From Mikania micrantha (Eukaryota; Streptophyta; Magnoliopsida; Asterales; Asteraceae): a DNA stretch of 64,000 nucleotides. The notes under the pieces are model-generated. The model did no database searches. It was given only the letters and a program-made list of their open reading frames with translations, and had not been told where the DNA came from. Below are positions 35,630-45,861 of the stretch, piece by piece. Location of the stretch: assembly GCA_009363875.1 (NCBI GenBank), contig CM018690.1:36771445-36835444 (forward strand). Reading direction: 5' to 3'. The translations under genes and the position numbers were made by a program. Positions within the stretch are counted from its first letter, which is position 1. Every line of letters begins with the position of its first letter.

Positions 35630-38248
35630 TGTGACATCCGTCAATTTTCAAATTTGACTTATTAACACCGTTAATGTATTTAACGTTGGCTGTGTTCAGA
35701 AATGTAATAATTTAAATGTTTATTCTCGTTTAAAGTTTAGCAACATTCATCTATTTATATATAGTCTTGCAATTGGTAATTCTCGTAATTACACGGAATA
35801 ATCAGAAACGAAAGGTATCTGTGTTTAGCCGAATAAGACAAACGCAATATATCATATATCATTATTATTATTAAGTGATAAAATTTATGTATTTTAGTAA
35901 GTTCTAATATCTTGATAATTTACGAATAAAAATCGTTTGTAAAATAATTACCCGGTACAAGATTTAAACACCGTAATACTCAGATTATACCAGTTTTAAT
36001 CTATAAATAACCAACAAGGAACAAGACAACCATCTAAATAATAAAAATAAATAAATAAACTATCTCCATACTCAACCATCAAATCCATCTTTTATTTACC
36101 CACACTTCCACTCCACCATCATTCATTTTCATTCAACTATGACAACACTCAACCATCATATCACTCAACCATCAAGATCATGCATGGACCTTCCTCTCCT
36201 TGAGCACTATAAATAGGAGTGAGATGTCACCACAAAAATTCACACCACCCACTTACAACATCACTACTTCTATAGTTTTCTTCATTGTGATCATCCTCCA
36301 TATTATTTTCATCTTTCAAGGAAGAGAAAACAAGCTAATTTTTCTCAAGTATTATTTTCTTCCATCATCTTCTAAGGTATATTATCCATTTTATTTCAGA
36401 TTTACTCATGGATGAGTGTATGTATGCATGCATGTATACGTATATATACATATATAAATCCAAGTTTGGAATAATCTACAAACCCTAGCTGAGGCCAAGG
36501 AATGATTTCACATTCTTAGTCCCATTACATGGACGTTTGGTGATTTAAAGCTAGGTGAAACTTTTATTAAGTAATAATCTTGGATTCCAAAATTCTGGCA
36601 GAATGTTGTCATGGCTTCAACAAGTCATAAAATAGTCATAACAACTCCAAATGGAACAAACTCAAATTCCATGACTAAGTTCATTGTGTAAGCTTTCCAT
36701 GAACTACTTATTCAGCTTCTAACTCGACCAAATGGTTCCACAAACAGCCTTCACAAGATTAGTGCGCGGATTTGTACCCCCTGATTTGTGCTACTGTTTA
36801 GACCTACTTAAGGTCCGAATCATGAAAACCTTTCTAAATGAAAGTTGTTCATAATATGTTAAAATGGTAGACTGGAGAGTTTCATAATTTAACTCAAAGT
36901 TTTACTATGTCAAAAATAAACCCGAACTCACTGGAGTAAATCTGTCAAAACAGAAACTTTAAGGACATATACTTGTGTGACTGTTTTGACCCTTTTACAA
37001 GCACAACCACGAAAAGTTTTCTAAATGAAAGTTGTTCAAAACACCTTAAAATAGTCTACTGTGAAGTTTCATAATTTTATTCAAACTACTCCTATTTTAA
37101 AGTTCATCCGAACAAGCCGAGACAGAATCTGACCAAAAGCAGTTTTATAAACTTTGACATCTTTACATAAATATTAATCATTTTCACATATATAAATGTA
37201 TATATATTTTATATACACACTTTAATGATGTGATATAATATATATACTTGTATATATTTATATAAGTAGATTTAATTTATGGGTTTTGAAGTTGTTAAGC
37301 AAAATGGTAATTTTCCAAAATGCGTCGTTATAATGACGGAATTTTTATAAAATCCAACACTTAGTAATTTCAAGGCATTATAAAATTATATCTCATGTAT
37401 AAGTTAGGACATTATTGTTTTAATAAAATCTCGACAAATAGAACACAAGCACCATCACATAAACTATAGTAGGTCCACAAACTCAATGGAAACTCATTAT
37501 GTTATAGGAACCGAGTTATAAGTCTCCACATAAACGACAATCAAGAAGTCAATCATCAATCATACTATGTGAGTTACATAGCCCCCTTTCTTTTTGTTTT
37601 TGCTTATAAAATCATCGGGGCTGGAACATGTTTAACTTTGAACTATTTTCTAGCAATTCAAACTTGTATCTATGTGGATTTGAGCTATATGTCCCAACTA
37701 CCATCTTAACTATACTTAACTTGTGCATTGATCATTAACTTGTGAAAGCCATACTGTTGTGATGATAGATCTATTGAACTGACCACTCCACCCAGCCGGT
37801 GATCACACGGTACTTAACTATTTTGAGGGTAGTATGGAGTACTATGCCTAACTAGGTTAACTAAGGTTTGATCTGCAATAGTTACATGTGTATGTTTCCA
37901 CATATTGCCTTATATCACTATGTTACATATGAATTGCAAATCTTATCTTTTTTTGAACTGTTAACTTTTGGTGTCAAAACCTATGTTCTCACCAACTATT
38001 TATAGTTGACCTTTGAATCTAAACATGTTTCAGGTACAAACTAGTGAAGCTATGAGGATCATGTAGGACTCTTGGGCTTAGAATAAACTTTGAACTATGA
38101 ACTTGTTTAGTTATGTTATGTTTTTGAACTACTTGTATGACACTTAATTTGGAATGTAATAAATATTATAACTTTAATAGTTGATCATGAGCCTTTGAAC
38201 AGTCAACGTCACGCCCGACGTTATTCCGCCGTCGGTTGGGGTGTGACA
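35630..38248 (+). repeat. Element 2, complete LTR (2,619 bp)
   Basis: Third complete LTR, nearly identical to the others. The last bases before its end show a missing C (GTCACGCCCGACG), the first sign of the irregular sequence that fills the region to its right. Confidence 0.88.
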
Positions 38249-39659
38249 GATTGGGTATCAGAGCCATGGTTATAGGGATTTAGGGTTGATTAGACATGAC
38301 CAGACTATAACCTAAGTTAGCTTAGGATCTTAGTGGTTCCTTATCTACACCTATTTCTATCTGCATCCCTTTTTCATCCTAATCCCAAACTACTTTAGGA
38401 AATCCTTGACTGTCAACCCTCAAAATCAATGTTTGTAGAAATACGTCTATTCTGTGTGAGAAAATCTCGTCAAAGTCTTGACTTTTAAATAAAAATTATA
38501 GCGGACACATGTTCAATCTGAGCGGTGATTACCTGTATCTTCTAGGTTCTGTCTAGGAGTGTTTCGTATAAATCCTAATCAACCGTTGGACCTGTACACT
38601 TTCTGGGAACTCTTAGGGTGAGTAGTCACTTTAGGCTAAAGCATGTCTAGTTACAATTGTTATTAAAAAACTTGAAGCACGGATTAGTCCATGTGATATC
38701 TGTTGGTTACAATGTATATGTTTTAAAATTTCTCTTAGCCCTATGAAATAACTCTTAGTAATATCGAATATCATCCTTTCCATGGTTTTATATTCTATAG
38801 AATGCCTCCCCGTCCAGATTCCTCGTCGTCAGATTCCTCGTCGTCCGAGAGGTCAAAGACTTGCCCAACTCATAGCCCAACAAATGGCTGCTGCTTTACC
38901 GAATCTTGTAACCAACTCAACGCATTGCAGCCCATAAAGGGCATGATGAAAATGGTAATGGCGGGAATGGTGGCAATCACACTTGCACCTTTAAACACTT
39001 CAACTCTTGCAACCCACTACATTCAATGGTACAGAAGGAGCCACTGGTCTTTTACAGTGGTTCGAAAGTATCGAGAACACCTTCCTCAATAGTGGTTGCC
39101 CTGAGAATCTTCGGGTACAATATGGTACAAGTGTTTTTATGGAAGAGGGCACTGACGTTGGTGGAACGGTGAAAAACGTAACCGTGGTGTGGATGTTGCT
39201 ATGGCACTACCTTGGGCCGATGTCACAACTTATGACTGAAGAATTTTGCCCAAGAAACGAAATGAAGAAGAAGCTCGAGGCAGAGCTTTGGATCTTACCC
39301 AAGACAGTGGTGAAAATCTTGCATACACGAACCGATTTCATGAGCTTAGTTCTGTACAATCCATATGGTCACTCCTTTATCAAGGGCCATAGAGAAGTAC
39401 ATTGGTGGACTACCAATGACAATCCAAGATACTGTGCTGGGCAGAAATCCTACAATCTTGAGGATGCTATCAGACTTGCTGCAACGTTAACCGATAATCA
39501 TGTCAAGGATGGTACCCTAACCAGGAAATGAAGCAAGAAAACTATCATAGGTGAATCATCCAAAACCATGTTAACTGAATCCTCATCCAAGAGCAAGAAG
39601 CGTAAAGCCAAAAAACTATGCTGTAGTAACCCCTGAACTACACCAGTAAAGTAAATGCC
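38249..39659 (+). pseudogene. Element 2 right-hand unit: indel-riddled leader and gag
   Basis: Aligns over its whole length with the leader and gag of the other units, but with dozens of one- to several-base insertions and deletions that break gag into fragments (38802-39092 and 39007-39531). Examples: CCCCGTCCAG (CTC lost) at 38809, GTTTTTATGGAAGAGG for GTTTTTCAAAAGAGG near 39133, and an extra GAA near 39265. The final gag TGA (39529-39531) is kept. Units two and three have almost none of these changes. Poor consensus is at least as likely as biological decay. Confidence 0.75.
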
Positions 39660-40082
39660 TGCTCAAAACACAACCTCCCAAGAAACAATATGTGGGTAAC
39701 TGGAGAGCCTCTTTACAAGCACAGTTTTACGAAAAGTCATCTAAGCCAACTTGTGGAGTATCTGTACAGAAAAATAAGGACATATACTGTGAACTTCATA
39801 ATTTTATTGCAAACCACCATTTTTCAGTTCAAAACAACTTAACAGAAGCCAACCAAAAGCATGTTTCATAAACATTCAAGCACACCATTAATCAATCCAA
39901 GGTATAAATGTTACAACTTTTTATAACCAGGGACATTTTCATAAATAATGCCATATATATATTTATATAGTTGATGTGAATGGGATGTGCTTGTTAACAT
40001 AATGCTAATGAATATCAAAATAACAACGATGTGGTTAACGGAATTCTTATGATAACCAAAATGCTCTATTAATTTGATAGGC
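39660..40082 (+). other. Base-level blend of two parts of element 2
   Basis: The sequence alternates every few bases between two parents: the knuckle/protease region (equivalent to 31901-32320) and the LTR (equivalent to about 36870-37380). For example GAAACAATATGTGGGTAA (pol) runs into CTGGAGAG (LTR), TTTACAAGCACA is LTR with pol-like flanks, and CAACGATGTGG (pol) sits between LTR-like words. After 40083 it is pure LTR again. No known recombination works at this scale, so I read it as a consensus of two mis-stacked sequences. Confidence 0.75.
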
Positions 40083-40955
40083 TTATAAAATTATATCTCA
40101 TGTATAAGTTAGGACATTATTGTTTTAATAAAATCTCGACAAATAGAACACAAGCACCATCACATAAACTATAGTAGGTCCACAAACTCAATGGAAACTC
40201 ATTATGTTATAGGAACCGAGTTATAAGTCTCCACATAAACGACAATCAAGAAGTCAATCATCAATCATACTATGTGAGTTACATAGCCCCCCTTTCTTTT
40301 TGTTTTTGCTTATAAAATCATCGGGGCTGGAACATGTTTAACTTTGAACTATTTTCTAGCAATTCAAACTTGTATCTATATGGATTTGAGCTATATGTCC
40401 CAACTACCATCTTAACTATACTTAACTTGTGCATTGATCATTAACTTGTGAAAGCCATACTGTTGTGATGATAGATCTATTGAACTGACCACTCCACCCA
40501 GCCGGTGATCACACGGTACTTAACTATTTTGAGGGTAGTATGGAGTACTATGCCTAACTAGGTTAACTAAGGTTTGATCTGCAATAGTTACATGTGTATG
40601 TTTCCACATATTGCCTTATATCACTATGTTACATATGAATTGCAAATCTTATCTTTTTTTGAACTGTTAACTTTTGGTGTCAAAACCTATGTTCTCACCA
40701 ACTATTTATAGTTGACCTTTGAATCTAAACATGTTTCAGGTACAAACTAGTGAAGCTATGAGGATCATGTAGGACTCTTGGGCTTAGAATAAACTTTGAA
40801 CTACGAACTTGTTTAGTTATGTTATGTTTTTGAACTACTTGTATGACACTTAATTTGGAATGTAATAAATATTATAACTTTAATAGTTGATCATGAGCCT
40901 TTGAACAGTCAACGTCACGCCCCGACGTTATTCCGCCGTCGGTTGGGGTGTGACA
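40083..40955 (+). repeat. Element 2, last LTR (3' third only)
   Basis: Clean LTR sequence from TTATAAAATTATATCTC to the terminal GGGGTGTGACA at 40955, followed by GATGG, the right flank of the insertion. Confidence 0.85.
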
Positions 40956-41119
40956 GATGGCCATCCTGTAAGTTCTTCGTTAGTAAGCAACAGTTTAATA
41001 AATAACAATGTCATCAGTGTGCAAGTTCAACGTGTAGTGTCTAGCGTTGAGCAATGGCTATAGTCTAAATTCACTACATGCAAACCTAGTTCCCTATAAC
41101 CAAGGCTCTGATACCAGTC
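40956..41119 (-). other. Element 1 leader, primer site and start of extra ORF
   Basis: Resumes element 1. Read on the minus strand from the 5' LTR: tRNA-Met primer site (TGGTATCAGAGCC, about 41116-41104), a short leader of about 140 bp, and the ATG of the extra ORF at 40964-40962, cut by the array after about three codons. Confidence 0.75.
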
Positions 41120-44082
41120 TGTGACACCCCCAAATTCCCACTCGTGGTGTCAGTCCACGTGGGTGTGACGTGTCCAGAATCACAGCTCAAGGTCATATAG
41201 AACAACTCTATATGCGTTTACAAATCCAAGTTTGACACATACACTTGATAAAATAGTTTGCAGCGGAAAATAAAGTTATCATAACATAGTAGCGGAAATC
41301 AATAAGCCAAATCATGCAGCGGAAAATAGTAAGTTTAATACAACATTGTCTTAACAACGAAAGTTAAATTGTTTTCGAAAACTAATCATAAACAGAAATG
41401 CATGAGGTTCCTAATGCTCGTTCCTTAGTGTGCGCATTCCTGTTATGCATAGCTTGCTAGTTACCTGAGAATACAAGTTTAAAAAGTGTCAACACAATGG
41501 TTGGTGAGTTCACAGGTTTTGATATACATATAGTAATAAAAGTGTGTCATGCTGTTTATCAATGTTAGTACCGAGCCCTAGGCCCAAAGTGTCAGTGCGT
41601 CACTACCGAACTAGACTTGTTTGTCCTTGCCTCCGCTATGTCTCGTATGCATAGCAAGTTAGGTCAGAGTTTGCACGGGTTATGACATCCAGTCAACATA
41701 GTGCCCCGTGGGGTTAGTCATTCCCTAATGGATCCATCCAAATCTACCACGTTGTTCGTACATTAACGGTAAGACTTTGTGAGGGCTTAATACGAGTTCA
41801 ACACTTAATGTTTGTCCAATAAACCAGCATACACAAAAATGTTTGTACAGTAATAGATGTTTGACTCGATGCAACTAGTATTCTCCCCCTATTTAAAAGC
41901 GTTTGAAAAAGAGTAAAGAGGGGCCGTAAACTCACCTTAGTGATATGATTGTACGTAAGCGTAAGCTCCTGAGTTGTCGTGTAGCACGTCGGTCACCGGC
42001 AACCTATATCGTATACCGTACGTGAGTTCGTGTATGTGACCGTGCTAGTGTCGTTGTTAGTGCTCGTGTTTGTGCCCAACAACCCTTGGTTGTTCATGTT
42101 TGTCCGTGTCGGTCCACAATGACCGTGTTTGCTCGTGTTGGTCTACATTGACCGTGTTTGACCATGTTTGACCGTGTTTGACCGTGTTTGACCAAAGTTG
42201 ACCGTGTCAAGTCAACGACCCGTTGGTGAACCGTGTGACGGTTTGTGAATCGTGTAGCAGTCGTGTAAGTGCTCGTCGTGTGCAAAACGCGCAAGTCGCG
42301 TCTATGGACAACTTACTATTTATAGTAAGTCTCCATTTTTGAAAAGTTCACAAAGCATAACAGTTTTAAAGTTCTAGCATGCTCGTTAGTCCTATGTGAT
42401 CATGTTAACACATAACACATCATCATACAAAGTCACATAAGTTGTTTATAACAAGTTAGCACATAAAAGTTTCCTAAAATGGAAAGTTTCCATTTTTGGC
42501 ATACGTGACATCGGAAACCATCTATCTTAGCATCTAAACATCATATTAAAACATATTAAGACATTTAGAATGCTCGAATCATCCATCATGTTTACGAATC
42601 GGTTTTTCTGAAAATAAAGTTACTATAAATAGTAACTTTGTTGTTTTTGTAATAAAATGACCATTTTAACATTTCTAAACTATTTCCATATCATCGTTCA
42701 TAATAATAAGCCATTTACTATCATCTAAACATGCTCATGTAGCCAACCTTATCATCAATCAATATTTTGCCTACAAAAGTTACTAAAAATAGTAACTATG
42801 CTAAATGTGACCAAAATCAATATCCAAATCACCTTCTAATCATAAATATTATCCTAATAACATTCTAATAGCAATCCATAAGCATGCATGACACCAAATA
42901 TCATTTATATCATCATTTCTTAAATAAAAGTTTCTATTAATAGAAAGTTTATGAAAAATCAACATTTTAACCAAATCTAACTATGAAATCTTCTTCTAAT
43001 ATCATCAAGACACATATCTACCTGATCAAAATCATCCCCATAATCATGGATCATACATGCATGGCAATATTTCCACATTTCAAGACCAAATCATACATTT
43101 CAAAGACACACATCATCATGGATCGTCACAAAGCTTAATCCAAACATCTTAGATCATCATTTATCATGGAAATATCAACAAACCCAGATTCAAATGGGTG
43201 AAAATTCGTGCATGTGAACCATGAGTGTTTGCATGTGAGTTTTACTCATGCATGTGTGTGTATCGATGTGAAAAACGAATTTTAACCATGAGAGCTACCT
43301 CAAAGGGGTCAAGAACTGATGAATGGTGATGTTAGCAGCTTCTGGACAACTGGTTTGAACAGGATTGAAGTGGTGGTGATGGTCTTCAAGTTCCACAATC
43401 TTTCTTCAAGCTCCCAAGCCTTCAACCCCCTAAGTTTGGAGCTTCAAAGGAGCTCCAATGGCTGCTAATGGTGGTTTTAGAGTGTAGAAGACGAACTCAG
43501 TCGCTCAATGGCGTGTAAAACCGAAAGAAATGATGGTATGGGATAGCATAGGTATGATTGTCTTGGTTTAATAAAGATATTGTCGACTGGGCGGTGTCGC
43601 GTACCGCGGTGAAGGTTCAAAAAGATTCTCCGCGTACCGCGGAGGATTTCGGGAGTCAAACCCCCGCGTTGTTGGTCGCGCACCGCGAATGGTCTTCTTG
43701 TTGGGCCATCGCGTACCGCGATGGGCCCCTGGAGAGCCCAATAAGCCTGTTTCAATGGGTTTGATCCGTTCGTCGCCGTTTTCACGCTTCCGAACTATCG
43801 TTTGGCCTTGTTCGAACTTCCTAGTTCAATGTGTGAGTGTTTCGTGAAGTTTCGAGTGTTGTGCTACACAATGTGCTTGACGTTCACCAACGTTCGTGTG
43901 TTTTGACACGTGTGTGCTGTATGCCGATAATTCTACGAATTATCCTGTTGTGTGTCAGTGTTCGTACTATCGTGCCACGTGTCACACTAAATTAATCTAA
44001 TTCTAGTGCCACGTGTACAATAAGCATTTAAATAAACATTTAAATAGTTATAAAGCTGACCTGGAAAATACGGGGTGTCACA
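41120..44082 (-). repeat. Element 1, 5' LTR (2,963 bp)
   Basis: Pair of the LTR at 8627-11555, with the same TG...CA ends. It keeps 33 bp (about 43606-43640) that the other copy lost between CGCGTACCGCGG repeats, and one more GACCGTGTTT unit. The five spaced palindromes are conserved at about 42309, 42470, 42618, 42775 and 42930. Confidence 0.9.
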
Positions 44083-44087
44083 AAACA

Positions 44088-44205
44088 GAAATCCTGTTCG
44101 ATTTGTAAACTGACTCAATCGGATGGTTCGTTTGAAGGTAGTTCAAATGTTGATTTTGAGTCGGCTGACCCTCAGGTATCTGGTCCGACCGGTTCCGAAA
44201 ACCAT
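44088..44205. mobile_element. Right part of the older split element
   Basis: Continues the unit whose left part is 8494-8621. Its end, read inward, is AATGGTTTTCGGAACCGG. No coding sequence. Confidence 0.35.
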
Positions 44206-44263
44206 TAATTATTTACAAAAGATCTTTGTTATTAAAAGATTTTATTTTGAGTTATATATTAGA

Positions 44264-45027
44264 TCACCCACAGTGGGTGTCCCGCCCAGCCAGCGGGCTC
44301 TTCCCCCGTCGCGGTGCCCAGCGGGAACACCGCCCCTAGGCCAGCGGCGCCCCGCCCAACAAGGCGGAACGGCCCCCGCTCCCCGTTCGATATCCATGAG
44401 CCTCATTGGTTGGTTTCAAAATGGTGGGCCCCATACTCCTTTTTAACGGCTAGAAATTTAAAAATAATAATAATAATAATAATAAAATCAATCTTTATAT
44501 AAACCTCTCATTTCAACCATTTTACACACTTATTTTCATTCAAAAAAATAGATCCGTTATGTATGCATGTATCATAATACACAATATGATACTTGAATGT
44601 GAGGGCAAGTCGATTAGCCCGTTTGTACCCAATGAAGACGAACCACCATCTCCTTTTGACATTGATGACCCACGCAGAGATAACCAAATTTTGGCGTTGC
44701 GAAACAAAAGCATTCACGAGTCGTTAAAAGCCGATTTGGTTGAACATGTCGAAAGGGTTCGCATCGATATTGTTGTTCGCAGCATCTAACGCGACTAGTA
44801 TATTTTTTAATATGTTTTTATTTTTTTTAATGTAATGTATGTTCTTTTTAAAATATTGAATTATTTTAAATTAGAGTAATGTTTTTTATTTAATTTTAAT
44901 TGTTGATGATGTGGAATAGTGGGGAAGGGTTTTTAGTAGGGTGACCATTATGAGGGTTAAAGATTTTCCGTAGGGTGATGACGTGACAGGAAATTTTAGT
45001 GAGCAAGGATTTTCAGTGGAGTGACCG
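44264..45027. mobile_element. Degraded PIF/Harbinger-like element
   Basis: A strikingly C/G-rich left end (44277-44400) and a right end with GGAGTGACC words bracket a transposase remnant (44559-44789). The ends GATCACCCACAGTG and, inward from the right, GGTCACTCCACTG look like decayed inverted repeats. Exact borders and target duplication are uncertain. Confidence 0.45.
44559..44789 (+). pseudogene. PIF/Harbinger transposase, C-terminal remnant
   Basis: The 76-residue frame opens with MYACIIIHNMILECEGK, the signature near the C-terminus of plant Harbinger-type DDE transposases (a nuclease of the HARBI1/Plant_tran family). It continues to a normal-looking end (VEHVERVRIDIVVRSI). The catalytic DDE part is absent upstream, where the sequence turns straight into the GC-rich terminus, so this is an internally deleted remnant. 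Confidence 0.65.
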
Positions 45028-45059
45028 CAACTTAAATTAGAGGACCAAAACCATAATTT

Positions 45060-45240
45060 CCTTTAATAATAATAATACGGTCAGGCCACCACCAACTTTG
45101 CAAGTTGCAGCACCCTGCCCGGTGCCCTAAACCCTACCATAAATACAACACATACCCACCCCAACTCTGGTAGCCTCCATCTTCATCTCTTTCGTTCTAT
45201 CAAGTTAAGCAAACTGCTTCTTCTATTTCTTTTTTCTTTT
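45060..45240 (+). promoter_or_regulatory. Orphan promoter and leader-like segment
   Basis: A telo-box (AAACCCTA, 45129-45136), a TATA-like CATAAATA (about 45138-45145) and a CT-rich leader (CTCCATCTTCATCTCTTTCG at about 45175) follow each other with the spacing of a plant ribosomal-protein or housekeeping promoter. No convincing coding exon follows within 600 bp; the frame at 45266-45631 looks random. It may be a displaced promoter, a gene fragment or a non-coding transcript. Confidence 0.35.
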
Positions 45241-45827
45241 CTTTTTTTTTTTTGAAAATTATATATTGCAAATATGTATATTTCTTGTCTGTCTTTCAAG
45301 TTTAAGGAGGGTACAACTAGATCTGCACATGGTACAAACTAAAATCTGTTTTTTGAGTATTTACAACTGCAAAAAACTTCCATCCGCATGCGACTTTTCG
45401 TGGGCATTGCGGCCATATATTTGCAGATATTATCGCTATTTAAATACTTATTTTATAGGTGTTTATTTGCCGTATTTTAAGATATATCGATGCTTAATTT
45501 TTTATTACCATAGCATTCGTTATTTTCTTTCTTTTATCGTGCGGCACACATTAATTAATTTTTTTAAATTTTGTAGATCTGTCTGGACAAGTTTATTGGA
45601 CTATAATGAATCTTTTTCAATAGATTTGTAGTATATTTGAGTTAAAAAATTATTTATTTGGAATGAAAGAAATTAACATCAATATATTAATTATATGAAG
45701 TTGATCTCCCGGTGATTGATGAAAAATAATTAAGTTTCAGCCTTATCTGAACTTCTTTGTTGAATTCAAAATGTTTTTTCTGAGGGAGAGATTTTTTTTT
45801 ATTTTCTTTTTACGTTAACTTATTTTA
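45241..45827. other. AT-rich DNA without a supported gene
   Basis: Low-GC sequence with T runs. I see no gene, RNA or clear repeat. Confidence 0.4.
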
Positions 45828-45861
45828 ACTAGGTTTATACCCGCCGCGCGTTGCGGCGGGT
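45828..45861 (-). mobile_element. Helitron-like 3' terminus
   Basis: On the minus strand a GC-rich hairpin (CCCGCCGC / GCGGCGGG, loop of about five bases) is followed by TATAAAC, then CTAG and a host T. This is the layout of a Helitron 3' end (hairpin, then CTRR, insertion before T). The 5' end was not found; the body would extend to higher coordinates. Confidence 0.5.

Larger units (their letters stand above)
17238..40955 (+). mobile_element. Tandem array of a second Tekay-like gypsy element (element 2)
   Basis: Plus-strand array with a period of 7,765-7,766 bp. Order: partial LTR (17238-17436), deleted pol copy (17441-20064), LTR (20099-22721), internal region, LTR (27865-30486), internal region, LTR (35630-38248), damaged gag (38249-39659), blended sequence (about 39660-40082), LTR 3' part (to 40955). 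Neighbouring units share one LTR rather than having two each, and no target duplication occurs inside the array. That is the product expected from unequal recombination between LTRs, not from separate insertions. Units differ by only a handful of bases. The unit count could also be affected by assembly, because the right end is clearly faulty. Confidence 0.85.
8627..44082 (-). mobile_element. Tekay-like Ty3/gypsy retrotransposon (element 1), interrupted
   Basis: A minus-strand LTR retrotransposon flanked by a perfect 5-bp duplication AAACA (8622-8626 and 44083-44087). Order in its own direction: 5' LTR (44082-41120), primer site (about 41118-41105), short leader, extra ORF, spacer, gag-pol, polypurine tract, 3' LTR (11555-8627). 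A plus-strand array of another element interrupts it between 17237 and 40956. The C-terminal domain after integrase and the integrase style match the Tekay/Del chromovirus lineage (family knowledge). The two LTRs differ by about eight substitutions and three indels in 2.9 kb, so the insertion is recent and everything nested within it is younger still. Without the nested insertion this copy would be about 11.7 kb. Confidence 0.9.

Noticed and set aside
39660..40082. Patchy gene conversion between LTR and pol as a natural explanation
   Set aside because: The switches occur every few bases between non-homologous parents, which homologous repair cannot produce.
43600..43720. CG-rich CGCGTACCGCG palindromes as a tRNA or other structured RNA gene
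   Set aside because: They belong to the LTR in both copies, with no tRNA arms or A/B boxes that I could trace.
44123..44446. Proline-rich frame in the GC-rich Harbinger end
   Set aside because: It arises from the C-rich terminus, has no homology I recognise and crosses element borders.
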